From BRH-c25 sp035417425 (lineage in GTDB: Bacteria; Bacillota; Clostridia; Lutisporales; Lutisporaceae): 17,168 nucleotides of DNA. The position numbers and the translations under genes are program-made. The notes below the pieces were generated by a model. The model saw only the letters and a program-made list of their open reading frames with translations, was not told the origin of the DNA and did no database searches. The DNA lies in assembly GCA_035417425.1 (NCBI GenBank), contig DAOLPD010000054.1, forward strand, positions 1-17,168, written 5' to 3'. Below, one piece after another: positions 1 through 7,260 of the stretch (positions are counted from its first letter, which is position 1; each line of letters begins with the position of its first letter).

Positions 1-1
1 A

Positions 2-547
2 AACTCACTTGAAGATGAGAGGACAGGGCTTGGAATTTCCATCAAAGATCTGACCGGTGAGCTTTCCTCTTATGATAATCATCCCGGAGATATGGGTAAT
101 GAGACCTTTGAGGCTGAAAAGAATTTTTCCTTCAGGACAAGGGATAAGTTTCTTCTAAGTGAGATTGAGGCTGCTTTGAACAGGATAGCTGACGGAACTT
201 ACGGTTCATGTGACATCTGTCATAATGAGATCGGCAAAGACAGGCTGGAATTAAGGCCATACTCCCGATTGTGCATCAATTGCGAAAAAAAATACGGTGC
301 GAATGTACAAAATGAGGAGAAGGGCAGGCCTATTGAGGAGCAGGTGCTTTTTCCGCCTTTTGGCAGGACTTTTACGGATAATTCGGTTGAGGATAAGGTA
401 CAGTTTGACGGGGAAGATGCCTGGGAGTCAGTGAACGAATATAATGTAAGAATGTCGGATAATGAATTTGGAGAAGACGAATCGGCAGGGTATGTTGAAG
501 ATGTCGACCAGGTAAGTAATGAACAGTACAGGAAGCAGTTGGAATGA
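2..547 (+). CDS. YteA/YlyA-like DksA/TraR-type zinc-finger protein (5' end cut off by window)
   Basis: The reading frame is open from base 2, so the gene starts outside the window. The in-frame part upstream of the ATG at 92 reads LSSYDNHPGDMGNETF, a block typical of the YteA family, so the ATG at 92 is not the true start. A C4 zinc finger follows: counted from the ATG at 92, Cys40 and Cys43 (CDIC) and Cys61 and Cys64 (CINC). Then comes the family's VLFPPF and FDGEDAWE blocks and an acidic tail. DksA-like proteins of this kind are thought to act on RNA polymerase; B. subtilis YlyA sits at the same place (before lspA) and affects forespore sigma-G genes. A role in sporulation transcription is inference. 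The stop overlaps the -35 box of the lspA promoter. Confidence 0.85.
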   Translation, partial: NSLEDERTGLGISIKDLTGELSSYDNHPGDMGNETFEAEKNFSFRTRDKFLLSEIEAALNRIADGTYGSCDICHNEIGKDRLELRPYSRLCINCEKKYGANVQNEEKGRPIEEQVLFPPFGRTFTDNSVEDKVQFDGEDAWESVNEYNVRMSDNEFGEDESAGYVEDVDQVSNEQYRKQLE

Positions 548-568
548 AACAGGGTTATATGCTATAAT
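539..568 (+). promoter_or_regulatory. Candidate sigma-A promoter for lspA-rluD
   Basis: A perfect TATAAT lies at 563-568, with TTGGAA at 539-544 as a possible -35 box and an 18-base spacer. The -35 box lies over the last codons of the preceding gene. Transcription would start near 575, leaving a leader of about 30 bases before the lspA ribosome site. No terminator is visible between the two genes, so readthrough from upstream is also likely. Confidence 0.5.
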
Positions 569-605
569 AACTGATGTACTCATTTGCATTTAAGGGGGAA
601 TATCA

Positions 606-1049
606 TTGTATCCTGTTCTCATTGCAGCAGCGGTTATAGTTTCCGACCAGGTTATCAAGAATATATTGGCCAAAGCTTTGGCTTCAGGACCCATAACTGT
701 AATAAAGAACTTCTTTTACCTTGTCTATGTGGAGAACTACGGAATAGCCTTTGGCATGTTTAAAAACAAGGTATTGTTTTTTATTGTCACCAATTGTATT
801 ATATCGGCAGTGGTGGCATTCATGATTTATAAGTACCGTCGTATAAGCATCCCTGTTACAATTTGCCTGTCTCTTATTCTGGGCGGAGCGATAGGCAATG
901 TAATAGACAGAATAAGGTTCGGATATGTTATTGACTACCTTTCATTTACTATATTTCCGCCGGTTTTTAACCTTGCAGATTCCGCAATAGTGGTGGGCGC
1001 AATACTGCTTAGCCTGCTGCTTGTATTCGGCAAGGATATAAAGATATAA
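606..1049 (+). CDS. lspA: Lipoprotein signal peptidase (signal peptidase II)
   Basis: LspA is the membrane aspartyl protease that removes the signal peptide from prolipoproteins after diacylglyceryl transfer. The protein has 147 residues, normal for the family, and four hydrophobic segments (about 3-22, 55-75, 84-102, 123-141). The family signatures are present: SDQVIK near residue 13, ENYGIAFG at 43-50, GNVIDR at 97-102, and the two catalytic aspartates at Asp110 (VIDYL) and Asp125 (FNLADSA). The start is a TTG; the ribosome site AAGGGGGAA ends 5 bases before it, and no in-frame ATG sits near the N-terminus. It lies just upstream of the RluD-type gene, the usual Firmicutes arrangement (lspA-ylyB). 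Function is certain from the motifs; the TTG start is well supported. Confidence 0.96.
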   Translation: MYPVLIAAAVIVSDQVIKNILAKALASGPITVIKNFFYLVYVENYGIAFGMFKNKVLFFIVTNCIISAVVAFMIYKYRRISIPVTICLSLILGGAIGNVIDRIRFGYVIDYLSFTIFPPVFNLADSAIVVGAILLSLLLVFGKDIKI

Positions 1050-1098
1050 ATGCGAGACGCGAGGCATGCGGGTCGGGCATGGAAATAGGGTGATATTT

Positions 1099-2037
1099 GT
1101 GGAGGTTAAAAAATTTGAAATTGGGATTGAGGATGCAGGAGAGAGGCTTGATTGCTTTCTATCGGAAAAGGTGGAAGGTTATTCAAGGACTTATATGCAA
1201 AAGCTTATTGAAGAAGGGCACTGCAAAGTCAACGAAAAAAATGCAAAGCCCAGGCTTAAGCTTCGTGAAGGTGACCGGGTGGAAGCTGTAATACCTGATC
1301 CGGTGCCTTTGGAAGTGGAGCCTGAGAAAATAGATCTGGATATAATTTATGAGGATAATGATATTATAATAATCAACAAGCCTCAGGGAATGGTGGTGCA
1401 TCCTTCCCATGGCAATTATTCCGGCACTGTTGTGAATGCCCTTATGGGGCATTGCAAAAGCCTGTCCGACTATAACAGCCTTACCGGAATAAACGGGGTT
1501 ATGAGGCCGGGGATAGTACACAGGATAGATAAGGATACATCAGGTATAATAGTTGTAGCAAAGAACAATGAGGCTCATCTTTCCTTGTCAGAACAGCTTA
1601 AGGAGCACACAATAACAAGAAAGTATACAGCCCTGCTTGAAGGCAGATTGAAGACAGACAGCGGAACAGCAGATACCCTTATAGGCAGAAACCCAAAGAA
1701 TAGGAAACAGATGGCTGTTGTAAGCGAAAACGGGAAAAGGGCAGTTACACACTATAGAGTACTTGAGAGCTTTGAGAACCATACCCTGATTGAAGCGGTG
1801 CTGGAGACAGGAAGAACCCATCAGATAAGAGTGCATATGGCATATCTGGGGCACCCTGTTGTGGGAGATACGGTATACGGCTTTAAAAAGCAGCGTTTTG
1901 ACACTAAAGGACAGCTGCTGCATGCAAGGGTACTCGGATTCATTCATCCAACCAAGAAGGAATATGTTGAATTTGAGGCACCCATTCCGGAATACTTTGA
2001 GAAAGTATTAAGGCTTTTGAGAAATGGAAGGTTATAG
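1099..2037 (+). CDS. 23S rRNA pseudouridine synthase, RluD/RluA family (YlyB-like)
   Basis: This enzyme isomerises specific uridines in large-subunit rRNA to pseudouridine. With the GTG start at 1099 it has 312 residues, close to the usual RluD length of about 300-325. An N-terminal S4 RNA-binding domain (about 5-65, ERLDCFLSEKV to LREGDRVEA) is followed by the catalytic domain with NKPQGMVVHPS and HRIDKDTSG, whose first Asp (Asp144) is the catalytic residue, then GRTHQIRVH and the closing LLHA block. I prefer the GTG at 1099 because AGGGTGAT stands 4-8 bases before it and the protein then begins at the usual place; an in-frame ATG at 1066 has no good ribosome site and would add 11 unusual residues. 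Its exact rRNA target cannot be read from sequence. The last codons carry the -35 box of the pyr promoter. Confidence 0.92.
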   Translation: MEVKKFEIGIEDAGERLDCFLSEKVEGYSRTYMQKLIEEGHCKVNEKNAKPRLKLREGDRVEAVIPDPVPLEVEPEKIDLDIIYEDNDIIIINKPQGMVVHPSHGNYSGTVVNALMGHCKSLSDYNSLTGINGVMRPGIVHRIDKDTSGIIVVAKNNEAHLSLSEQLKEHTITRKYTALLEGRLKTDSGTADTLIGRNPKNRKQMAVVSENGKRAVTHYRVLESFENHTLIEAVLETGRTHQIRVHMAYLGHPVVGDTVYGFKKQRFDTKGQLLHARVLGFIHPTKKEYVEFEAPIPEYFEKVLRLLRNGRL

Positions 2038-2063
2038 ACAAATTATATATGCTATGGTAAAAT
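2035..2063 (+). promoter_or_regulatory. Promoter of the pyr operon
   Basis: TAGACA (2035-2040, five of six bases match TTGACA) and TAAAAT (2058-2063, five of six match TATAAT) are 17 bases apart, and a TGG triplet directly before the -10 box gives an extended -10. The -35 box begins with the stop codon of the pseudouridine synthase gene. Transcription would begin near 2070, exactly ahead of the PyrR-binding structure, which supports the call. Confidence 0.75.
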
Positions 2064-2074
2064 CTATTAAAAGC

Positions 2075-2149
2075 AACCTTTAAACTTGTCCGGTGAGGCA
2101 TGGAAGGATTCAAAAATATAATTGCAATCTGCCTCACGGCAGATTTTTT
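2075..2149 (+). promoter_or_regulatory. PyrR-dependent transcription attenuator of the pyr operon
   Basis: Three mutually exclusive elements can be traced. (1) The PyrR-binding anti-antiterminator: 2087-2100 reads TTGTCCGGTGAGGCA with neighbours, matching the known ARUCCNGNGAGGYU consensus; the upper stem is T2087-A2100, G2088-C2099, T2089.G2098, C2090-G2097 around a CGGTGA hexaloop, with a lower stem CCTT (2077-2080) to AAGG (2104-2107). The first base pair is T-A where the consensus has A-U, so pairing is kept. (2) The antiterminator: TGAGGCA (2094-2100) is a perfect 7-base complement of TGCCTCA (2130-2136). (3) The terminator at 2126-2149. From B. subtilis, PyrR with UMP bound holds the first hairpin shut, frees the terminator, and stops transcription when pyrimidines are plentiful. 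Confidence 0.92.
2126..2149 (+). terminator. Intrinsic terminator of the pyr attenuator
   Basis: AATCTGCC (2126-2133) and GGCAGATT (2138-2145) form a perfect 8-base-pair stem with a TCAC loop, followed by a run of T residues to 2149. Its 5' arm overlaps the sequence that would pair with 2094-2100 in the antiterminated form. Confidence 0.92.
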
Positions 2150-2175
2150 GATATAAAATACCTGGAGGAATCATT

Positions 2176-2715
2176 ATGAGGATCAAGACTGAGATAATGG
2201 ATGAAAAAGCATTGGATAGAGCGCTTACCAGAATATCTCACGAAATAATAGAAAGAAACAAGGGAGTGGAAGGCCTGGTACTGCTCGGTATTAAGACAAG
2301 GGGAGTCTCCCTTGCCAAAAGGCTTTGTGAGAAAATCCGAAACATAGAAGGCAATGTTCTTCCTGTCGGAACACTTGATATTACTAGGCACAGGGACGAT
2401 ATCAAGGATATGAAGGATATACCGCGGGAAAACCTGACTGATATCTGCTTTGATATCAATGGAAAGAAAGTTGTACTTGTTGATGATGTTTTGTATACGG
2501 GAAGGACTGTACGGGCGGCAATGGATGCCATCGTGGATATTGGAAGGCCCTTGAGCATTCAGCTGGCTGTGCTTGTAGACCGGGGACACAGGGAGCTTCC
2601 GATAAGAGCCGATTATGTGGGGAAAAATGTTCCTACCTCGAGAAGTGAAATGGTTATTGTAAATGTCAGAGAAGTGGATGGCAAGGACGCAGTTCTTTTG
2701 GGAGAACAAGAGTAA
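2176..2715 (+). CDS. pyrR: PyrR: pyr operon RNA-binding attenuation protein / uracil phosphoribosyltransferase
   Basis: PyrR binds the pyr leader RNA in a UMP/PRPP-dependent way and also has uracil phosphoribosyltransferase activity. The 179-residue product has the usual length. It carries the TRG motif at 41-43, the region LDITRHRDD at 68-75 typical of PyrR, the PRPP-binding loop VLVDDVLYTGRT at about 100-111, and VDRGHRELPIRADYVGKN at 134-151, the conserved C-terminal block involved in RNA binding. A strong GGAGG site (2164-2168) precedes the ATG. It is the first gene after the attenuator and so controls its own level. Its stop codon is embedded in the 5' arm of a terminator-like hairpin before pyrC. 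In contrast to B. subtilis, no uracil permease gene follows. Confidence 0.97.
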   Translation: MRIKTEIMDEKALDRALTRISHEIIERNKGVEGLVLLGIKTRGVSLAKRLCEKIRNIEGNVLPVGTLDITRHRDDIKDMKDIPRENLTDICFDINGKKVVLVDDVLYTGRTVRAAMDAIVDIGRPLSIQLAVLVDRGHRELPIRADYVGKNVPTSRSEMVIVNVREVDGKDAVLLGEQE

Positions 2716-2737
2716 TATACCTTTATTGCTCTTTTTT
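2708..2737 (+). terminator. Terminator-like hairpin between pyrR and pyrC
   Basis: AAGAGTAAT (2708-2716) pairs with ATTGCTCTT (2725-2733): nine pairs, one of them T.G, with an 8-base loop and a following T run to 2737. The 5' arm contains the pyrR stop codon. As pyrC follows 29 bases later without a clear promoter of its own, it probably works as a partial terminator or a second attenuation point; I could not find a convincing second PyrR loop before it. Confidence 0.7.
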
Positions 2738-2765
2738 CTTATTATTATGAAAGAGAGGTAATTGC

Positions 2766-4052
2766 ATGAGATTGCTTATAAAGCAATGCAGCATAATAGA
2801 TCCGGGAAATACTTATGAGGGGATTAATGATATTTATATTGAGGATGGTTTAATAAGGCTGATAGAACCTTCAATCGGGCTGGCTGCCGATAAAGTGATA
2901 GATGCGGCGGGGCTTTTTCTGCTTCCGGGATTCATCGATATGCATGCACATCTGAGGGAGCCCGGCTTTGAATACAAGGAAACCGTATACTCAGGGACAA
3001 GGGCCGCTGCAAGGGGAGGATACACCTCAATCTGCTGCATGCCTAACACCAAGCCGGTAATTGATGATGAAGCCTCTTTATCCATGCTCCAAAAAATCAT
3101 AAAAAAGGATGCTTCAGTAAAGGTATACCCCATAGCTGCCATATCCAAAGGACAGACAAGCACTGAGCTTGTGGAAATGAACAAGCTCTCAGAAATGGGT
3201 GCTGTCGCTTTTTCCGATGACGGAAGGCCGGTGGCCACCGCAGCATTTATGCTGAAGGTACTGCTGAGTGCCAGGGAGGAAGACTATATAATAATAGACC
3301 ACTGTGAAGAACTGAGCCTGGCTGAGGGCGGTGCGATAAACAAGGGAAGGAAATCGGAGCAGATGGGCATACGGGGGATACATCCCCTTTCAGAGGAGCT
3401 TAATGTGATGCGGGATATTATGATTGCGGAAGAAACGGATTCGCATATACACATAGCCCATGTAAGCACAGCCGGGTCAGCGGAAATAATAAGGGCGGCA
3501 AAAAGCAGAGGGGTCAAGGTCACATGCGAAGTGACGCCCCACCATGTCGGACTGACAGAGGATATTATCACACCGGGTTTTACCGACTGCAAGGTGAACC
3601 CGCCACTTAGGACTGCCGGAGATGTTGAGGCACTGAAGGAAGCATTGAAAGACGGCACAATTGATATAATAGCCACCGACCATGCGCCTCACCATAAGGA
3701 TGAGAAAAGCGAGGATTTCTACAGCTCTGCTTTCGGGATATCCGGTCTGGAGACTGCATTTTCCGTCTGTTATACTGAACTGGTAGAATCCGGGATACTT
3801 ACATTGAAAGAATTAAGTGAAAGAATGAGCAGAAATCCGGCAAAATTATTGAAGCTGGATTCGGGAATAATCAAAACAGGCATTGCTGCCGATTTGGTAC
3901 TGGTTGATACTGCAAGGGAAATTACGGTTAATCGGGATGATTTCTTGTCAAAAGGTAAAAACACTCCCTTTCACGGGAAAACATATAAGGGCGATATTGT
4001 ATACACAATAGTTGACGGCAATGTAGCCTATGAAAATAAAACTCACCTTTAG
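2766..4052 (+). CDS. pyrC: Dihydroorotase, class I
   Basis: PyrC closes carbamoyl-aspartate to dihydroorotate, the third step of UMP synthesis. At 428 residues it is a class I (bacterial PyrC/Aquifex-type) enzyme of the amidohydrolase superfamily. The metal and catalytic residues are in order: His60 and His62 in DMHAHLREPG, Asp151 in FSDDG, His178 in IDHCE, His231 in IAHVST, and the catalytic Asp304 in IIATDHAPHH; the substrate-binding CMPNTKP is at 90-96. The spacing agrees closely with the known Aquifex enzyme. The ribosome site AGAGAGGT lies 7 bases before the ATG. Class I enzymes can associate with aspartate carbamoyltransferase, but pyrB is not adjacent here. The stop TAG doubles as the start of the pyrF ribosome site, so the two genes are probably translationally coupled. 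Confidence 0.97.
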   Translation: MRLLIKQCSIIDPGNTYEGINDIYIEDGLIRLIEPSIGLAADKVIDAAGLFLLPGFIDMHAHLREPGFEYKETVYSGTRAAARGGYTSICCMPNTKPVIDDEASLSMLQKIIKKDASVKVYPIAAISKGQTSTELVEMNKLSEMGAVAFSDDGRPVATAAFMLKVLLSAREEDYIIIDHCEELSLAEGGAINKGRKSEQMGIRGIHPLSEELNVMRDIMIAEETDSHIHIAHVSTAGSAEIIRAAKSRGVKVTCEVTPHHVGLTEDIITPGFTDCKVNPPLRTAGDVEALKEALKDGTIDIIATDHAPHHKDEKSEDFYSSAFGISGLETAFSVCYTELVESGILTLKELSERMSRNPAKLLKLDSGIIKTGIAADLVLVDTAREITVNRDDFLSKGKNTPFHGKTYKGDIVYTIVDGNVAYENKTHL

Positions 4053-4063
4053 GAGGGATTTGC

Positions 4064-5002
4064 TTGTTTACAGACAGACTCATAGAGAAAGTAATAAAAT
4101 GCAGGAATCATACTGTTGTGGGCTTGGATCCAAGGCTTCAGTATCTGCCTGATCATTTAATCGATGAAGCCGTGGAAGCAGTTACGGAAGGCAGCAGAGC
4201 TTCAATTATCGCCGAAGCATTTTTCAGGTTTAATAAAGAGATAATAGACAATGTGTATGACATTGTTCCCGCTGTGAAACCCCAGATAGCCTTTTATGAG
4301 CAGTATGGCACTGCAGGCTTTGAATGTTATTTGAAGACCTGCAGATACGCAAAATCAAAGGGCTTATTGGTTATCGGCGATGTAAAAAGAGGCGACATAG
4401 GTTCTACGGCAGAGGCCTACTCGGATTTTTACCTTGGTAATAATGAAGCGTCAGCGGAAACCGATTGCATAACCATAAATCCGTATTTAGGCACCGATTC
4501 AATGGTTCCTTTTGTCGATAACTGCGAAAAGAACGGCAAAGGGATTTTTGTGCTGGTGAAGACCTCCAACAAGTCTTCCAAGGATATACAGGACCTGGAG
4601 TCGGGAGGGAAGAAAGTCTATGAACATGTGGCGGAACTGGTAGTAAGACTTGGAGAAGGGCTGACAGGCAAATACGGCTATAGCCCGGTTGGAGCGGTTG
4701 TAGGGGCTACCTTCAGGAGCGAAGGGCAAAGGCTTAGAGAGCTGATGAAAAGGGTTTATTTCCTGGTTCCCGGCTATGGAGCCCAGGGCGGCACTGCAGA
4801 GGACGCTGCCGTATGCTTTAATGATGATGGGCTTGGAGCTGTTATCAACTCCTCAAGAGGCATAATTGCAGCCTATAAGAGTGAAGCATACAGGGAAAGG
4901 TTCAATGAAAAGGAGTTTGGACCTGCGGCTAGGGAAGCTGCAATAGCAATGAGGGATGATATAAACAATGAGCTTGCCGGGACAGGAAAAATAGCGTGGT
5001 AG
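4064..5002 (+). CDS. pyrF: Orotidine 5'-phosphate decarboxylase, subfamily 2
   Basis: PyrF decarboxylates OMP to UMP, the last step of the pathway. The 312-residue length and motif pattern place it in the longer subfamily 2 rather than the 230-240 residue B. subtilis/E. coli type. Visible blocks are VVGLDPRLQYLPD at 18-30, VKPQIAFYEQYG at 71-82, the catalytic GDVKRGDIGST at 105-115 with Lys108 and Asp106/Asp111, FVLVKTSNKSS at 162-172, and phosphate-binding VPGYGAQGGT near 235-244 and INSSRGI near 261-267. The start is TTG, with AGGAGGG (4051-4057) 6 bases upstream. The pyrK frame begins within or just after its end. Nothing is unusual except the non-ATG start. Confidence 0.95.
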   Translation: MFTDRLIEKVIKCRNHTVVGLDPRLQYLPDHLIDEAVEAVTEGSRASIIAEAFFRFNKEIIDNVYDIVPAVKPQIAFYEQYGTAGFECYLKTCRYAKSKGLLVIGDVKRGDIGSTAEAYSDFYLGNNEASAETDCITINPYLGTDSMVPFVDNCEKNGKGIFVLVKTSNKSSKDIQDLESGGKKVYEHVAELVVRLGEGLTGKYGYSPVGAVVGATFRSEGQRLRELMKRVYFLVPGYGAQGGTAEDAAVCFNDDGLGAVINSSRGIIAAYKSEAYRERFNEKEFGPAAREAAIAMRDDINNELAGTGKIAW

Positions 5003-5016
5003 GAGTTGAAGCATAT

Positions 5017-5772
5017 ATGCAGTGCATATGTAAAATTGTTGAGAACAGGGAGCTTTGCAATGATGTATTCGAAATGAAGATAGAGTGCCCGGAAATAGCA
5101 CGGGAAGCCCAACCGGGGCAATTCCTGCATTTAAAGGTTAACAAGGCAATTGATCCGCTTTTAAGGCGGCCAATAAGCATAAGCAGGATTTACAGGGATA
5201 CGGGTGTCATTTCGATTGTTTACCAGTGCGTAGGCAAAGGGACAAAGGAAATGGCCGCTCTTAAGGAGGGTGAATATATAGATGTCATGGGGCCTTTGGG
5301 CAGCGGCTTTACCTTGTTTGACGGGGGGAAATTTGCCGTAGTAGGCGGAGGAATAGGTATAGCACCGTTATTGGAGCTTGCTTGCAGCCTTAAGGATTGT
5401 GATGCATATTTGGGCTTCCGGTGCAATACCTTTAAGCTGGATGAGTTTTCTTCAGCCTGTAAAGAGCTTTATATTGCAACAGAGGACGGAAGTACGGGAA
5501 GCAAGGGTTATGTTACAGATATTATAAAGGATATAACTAAATATGACGTTATATATGCCTGCGGCCCTAAAGCGATGCTGAAAAGAGTAAAAGAACTGTG
5601 TGAGGATGCGGACGTGAAATGCTTTGTATCCGTCGAGGAAAGAATGGGCTGCGGCATAGGGGCGTGCCTGGTATGTGCCTGCAAGATAAAAGAAGGGGAT
5701 ACATGGCATTATAAAAAGGCCTGCACAGACGGTCCGGTATTTGCGGCTGAGGAGGTGGATTTTGATGATTAG
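5017..5772 (+). CDS. pyrK: Dihydroorotate dehydrogenase B, FAD/[2Fe-2S] electron transfer subunit
   Basis: PyrK passes electrons from PyrD's FMN through an iron-sulfur cluster and FAD to NAD+. With the ATG at 5017 the protein has 251 residues (family about 250-260). It shows the flavin-binding RRPISIS at 50-56, the nucleotide-binding VVGGGIGIAP near 108-117, CGPKAML near 182-188, and four cluster cysteines Cys212, Cys217, Cys220 and Cys236. The frame is open from a GTG at 4996 that overlaps pyrF; I prefer the ATG because the family begins near the CKIVENREL block and AGGAG (5001-5005) lies 11 bases upstream, a little long, so the GTG start stays possible. It overlaps pyrD by 8 bases (ATGATTAG), in keeping with a one-to-one complex. 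Confidence 0.95.
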   Translation: MQCICKIVENRELCNDVFEMKIECPEIAREAQPGQFLHLKVNKAIDPLLRRPISISRIYRDTGVISIVYQCVGKGTKEMAALKEGEYIDVMGPLGSGFTLFDGGKFAVVGGGIGIAPLLELACSLKDCDAYLGFRCNTFKLDEFSSACKELYIATEDGSTGSKGYVTDIIKDITKYDVIYACGPKAMLKRVKELCEDADVKCFVSVEERMGCGIGACLVCACKIKEGDTWHYKKACTDGPVFAAEEVDFDD

Positions 5773-6706
5773 CATGAGTGTAGATATAGGGGGCATAAAG
5801 CTGAAAAACCCTGTGCTCACATCCTCGGGAACCTTCGGTTTCGGCAGGGAATACTCGAAGTTTTATGATCTTTCCCTGCTTGGAGGGATTGTTGTAAAAG
5901 GCTTGACCCTGGAACCCAGAGAAGGCAACAAACCCCCGAGAATTGCGGAGACACCGGCAGGTATGCTGAACAGTGTTGGACTGCAGAATCCCGGAGTGGA
6001 ATACTTTATTAAAGAAGAGCTTCCGTTCCTTCGGGAATATGATGTGGCAGTCATAGCGAATATTGCAGGCAATACTGTTGAGGAATACTGCAGGATGGCG
6101 GCCAGGCTTGGAAGCCTTGTTGACGGAATTGAGCTTAACATATCCTGCCCTAATGTGAAGGAAGGCGGAACCGCATTTGGAATAAGTTCCGAATCGGTGT
6201 ATAATATAACCAGAAGGGTGAAGGAACAATGCAAGGTACCGCTTATAGTAAAGCTGTCGCCAAATGTAACCGATATAAAGGAGATCGCCGAGGCAGCCCA
6301 AGAGGGGGGAGCGGATGCATTATCCCTGATAAATACACTGCTGGGAATGGCAATAGATATCAATACAAGAAGGCCTGTGCTGGCTAACAATGTAGGAGGG
6401 CTGTCAGGCCCTGCAGTGAAGCCCGTAGCTGTGAGAATGGTATGGCAGGCAGCCCAAGCCGTTGATATACCGATAATAGGGATGGGAGGTATCTGTTGCT
6501 GGCAGGATGCCGTTGAGTTCATGCTTGCAGGTGCCGACGCTGTGTCAGTAGGAACCGCAAACTTTATAAATCCATATGCCCCCCTGGAAGTTTTGGAAGG
6601 TATTGAAAAATACCTCATAAAAAACCGATTCAGCAATATAAATGAATTGAAAGGAAACTTAAAAATATACGGAGGAGATAACAAGTGCTTACAAAAAAAA
6701 GAGTGA
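5765..6706 (+). CDS. pyrD: Dihydroorotate dehydrogenase B (NAD+), catalytic subunit
   Basis: PyrD oxidises dihydroorotate to orotate with FMN; the class 1B enzyme works in the cytosol as a PyrD2PyrK2 complex. The 313-residue product begins MISMSVDIGGIKLKNPV and carries SGTFGFGREY near 21-30, VVKGLT near 43-48 with the FMN-binding lysine, LNSVGLQNPG near 68-77, the catalytic NISCPNV with Cys128 (class 1 enzymes use Cys where class 2 use Ser), INTLLGM, and the FMN phosphate site GMGGI. GGAGG at 5751-5755 sits 9 bases before the chosen ATG, whereas the next ATG (5774) would be 18 bases away and the upstream TTG at 5741 lies inside pyrK. The last 22 bases overlap pyrE. Confidence 0.96.
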   Translation: MISMSVDIGGIKLKNPVLTSSGTFGFGREYSKFYDLSLLGGIVVKGLTLEPREGNKPPRIAETPAGMLNSVGLQNPGVEYFIKEELPFLREYDVAVIANIAGNTVEEYCRMAARLGSLVDGIELNISCPNVKEGGTAFGISSESVYNITRRVKEQCKVPLIVKLSPNVTDIKEIAEAAQEGGADALSLINTLLGMAIDINTRRPVLANNVGGLSGPAVKPVAVRMVWQAAQAVDIPIIGMGGICCWQDAVEFMLAGADAVSVGTANFINPYAPLEVLEGIEKYLIKNRFSNINELKGNLKIYGGDNKCLQKKE

Positions 6707-7260
6707 ATGGGATTCTTGAAAAGACAGGAGTGCTGCTGACGGGACATTTCCAGCTGACCTCAGGCAAGCACAGCAATAAATACTTACAGTGCGCAAAGGT
6801 TTTCCAGCACCCCGACATCAGTGCCGAGATATCAAAGGATCTGGCTGAGAAATACGACGGTTACGACATAGATATTGTAATCGGGCCTGCTGTTGGAGGG
6901 ATAATACTTGCATACGAGGTTGCAAGGCAGCTGGAGGTAAGGGCACTTTTTGCGGAGAGGGAAAACGGCATCATGACTTTGAGAAGAGGCTTTGAAATAC
7001 AGCCTGGCTCAAAGGTGCTGGTGGTTGAGGATGTAATCACTACGGGAGGCTCGGTTAAAGAAGTGATTGATGTTGTGCGCTCTGCAGGGGGAGAAGTTGT
7101 TGGAGTTGCCGCGGTAGTCGACAGAAGCGGCGGCAAGGCCATATTCGATGTACCTTTTAAAAGTGCTATTAAAATAGATATAGAGGTCTTTGAACCGGGA
7201 GATTGTCCAATGTGCAAGTCAGGTTCCAAAGCAGTAAAACCGGGCAGCAGGAATATATAA
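6685..7260 (+). CDS. pyrE: Orotate phosphoribosyltransferase
   Basis: PyrE joins orotate to PRPP to give OMP, the substrate of PyrF. The 191-residue product has the orotate-side block LTSGKHSNKYLQC at 24-36, VIGPAVGG at 65-72, the loop LFAERENG at 88-95 and the PRPP-binding VLVVEDVITTGGSV at 111-124. The C-terminal FEPGDCPMC (Cys174, Cys177) marks it as the Thermus/clostridial-type PyrE rather than the enterobacterial type. The start is GTG with GGAGGAGATA (6671-6680) just upstream; the gene begins inside the pyrD tail, in another frame. It is the last pyr gene; no clear terminator follows in the next 200 bases. Confidence 0.96.
   Translation: MLTKKRVNGILEKTGVLLTGHFQLTSGKHSNKYLQCAKVFQHPDISAEISKDLAEKYDGYDIDIVIGPAVGGIILAYEVARQLEVRALFAERENGIMTLRRGFEIQPGSKVLVVEDVITTGGSVKEVIDVVRSAGGEVVGVAAVVDRSGGKAIFDVPFKSAIKIDIEVFEPGDCPMCKSGSKAVKPGSRNI

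Noticed and set aside
2575..2600. Possible second PyrR loop in pyrR (CCGGGGA match)
   Set aside because: The hexaloop bases fit but the flanking bases do not pair, and the sequence encodes the conserved VDRGHRE motif, which explains it.
2660..2680. Possible PyrR loop near the pyrR end (CAGAGA followed by AGTGG)
   Set aside because: The loop fits the consensus but the stem cannot form (G opposite G), and no antiterminator partner for the 2708-2733 hairpin was found.
2134..2709. Minus-strand open frame of 191 codons over pyrR
   Set aside because: It is antisense to pyrR and the attenuator, with low-complexity, non-family sequence and no ribosome site.
5567..6747. Long minus-strand open frames of 244 and 294 codons across pyrK/pyrD
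   Set aside because: They lie opposite clearly identified genes, have no recognisable domain or good ribosome site, and arise from the codon pattern of the real genes.
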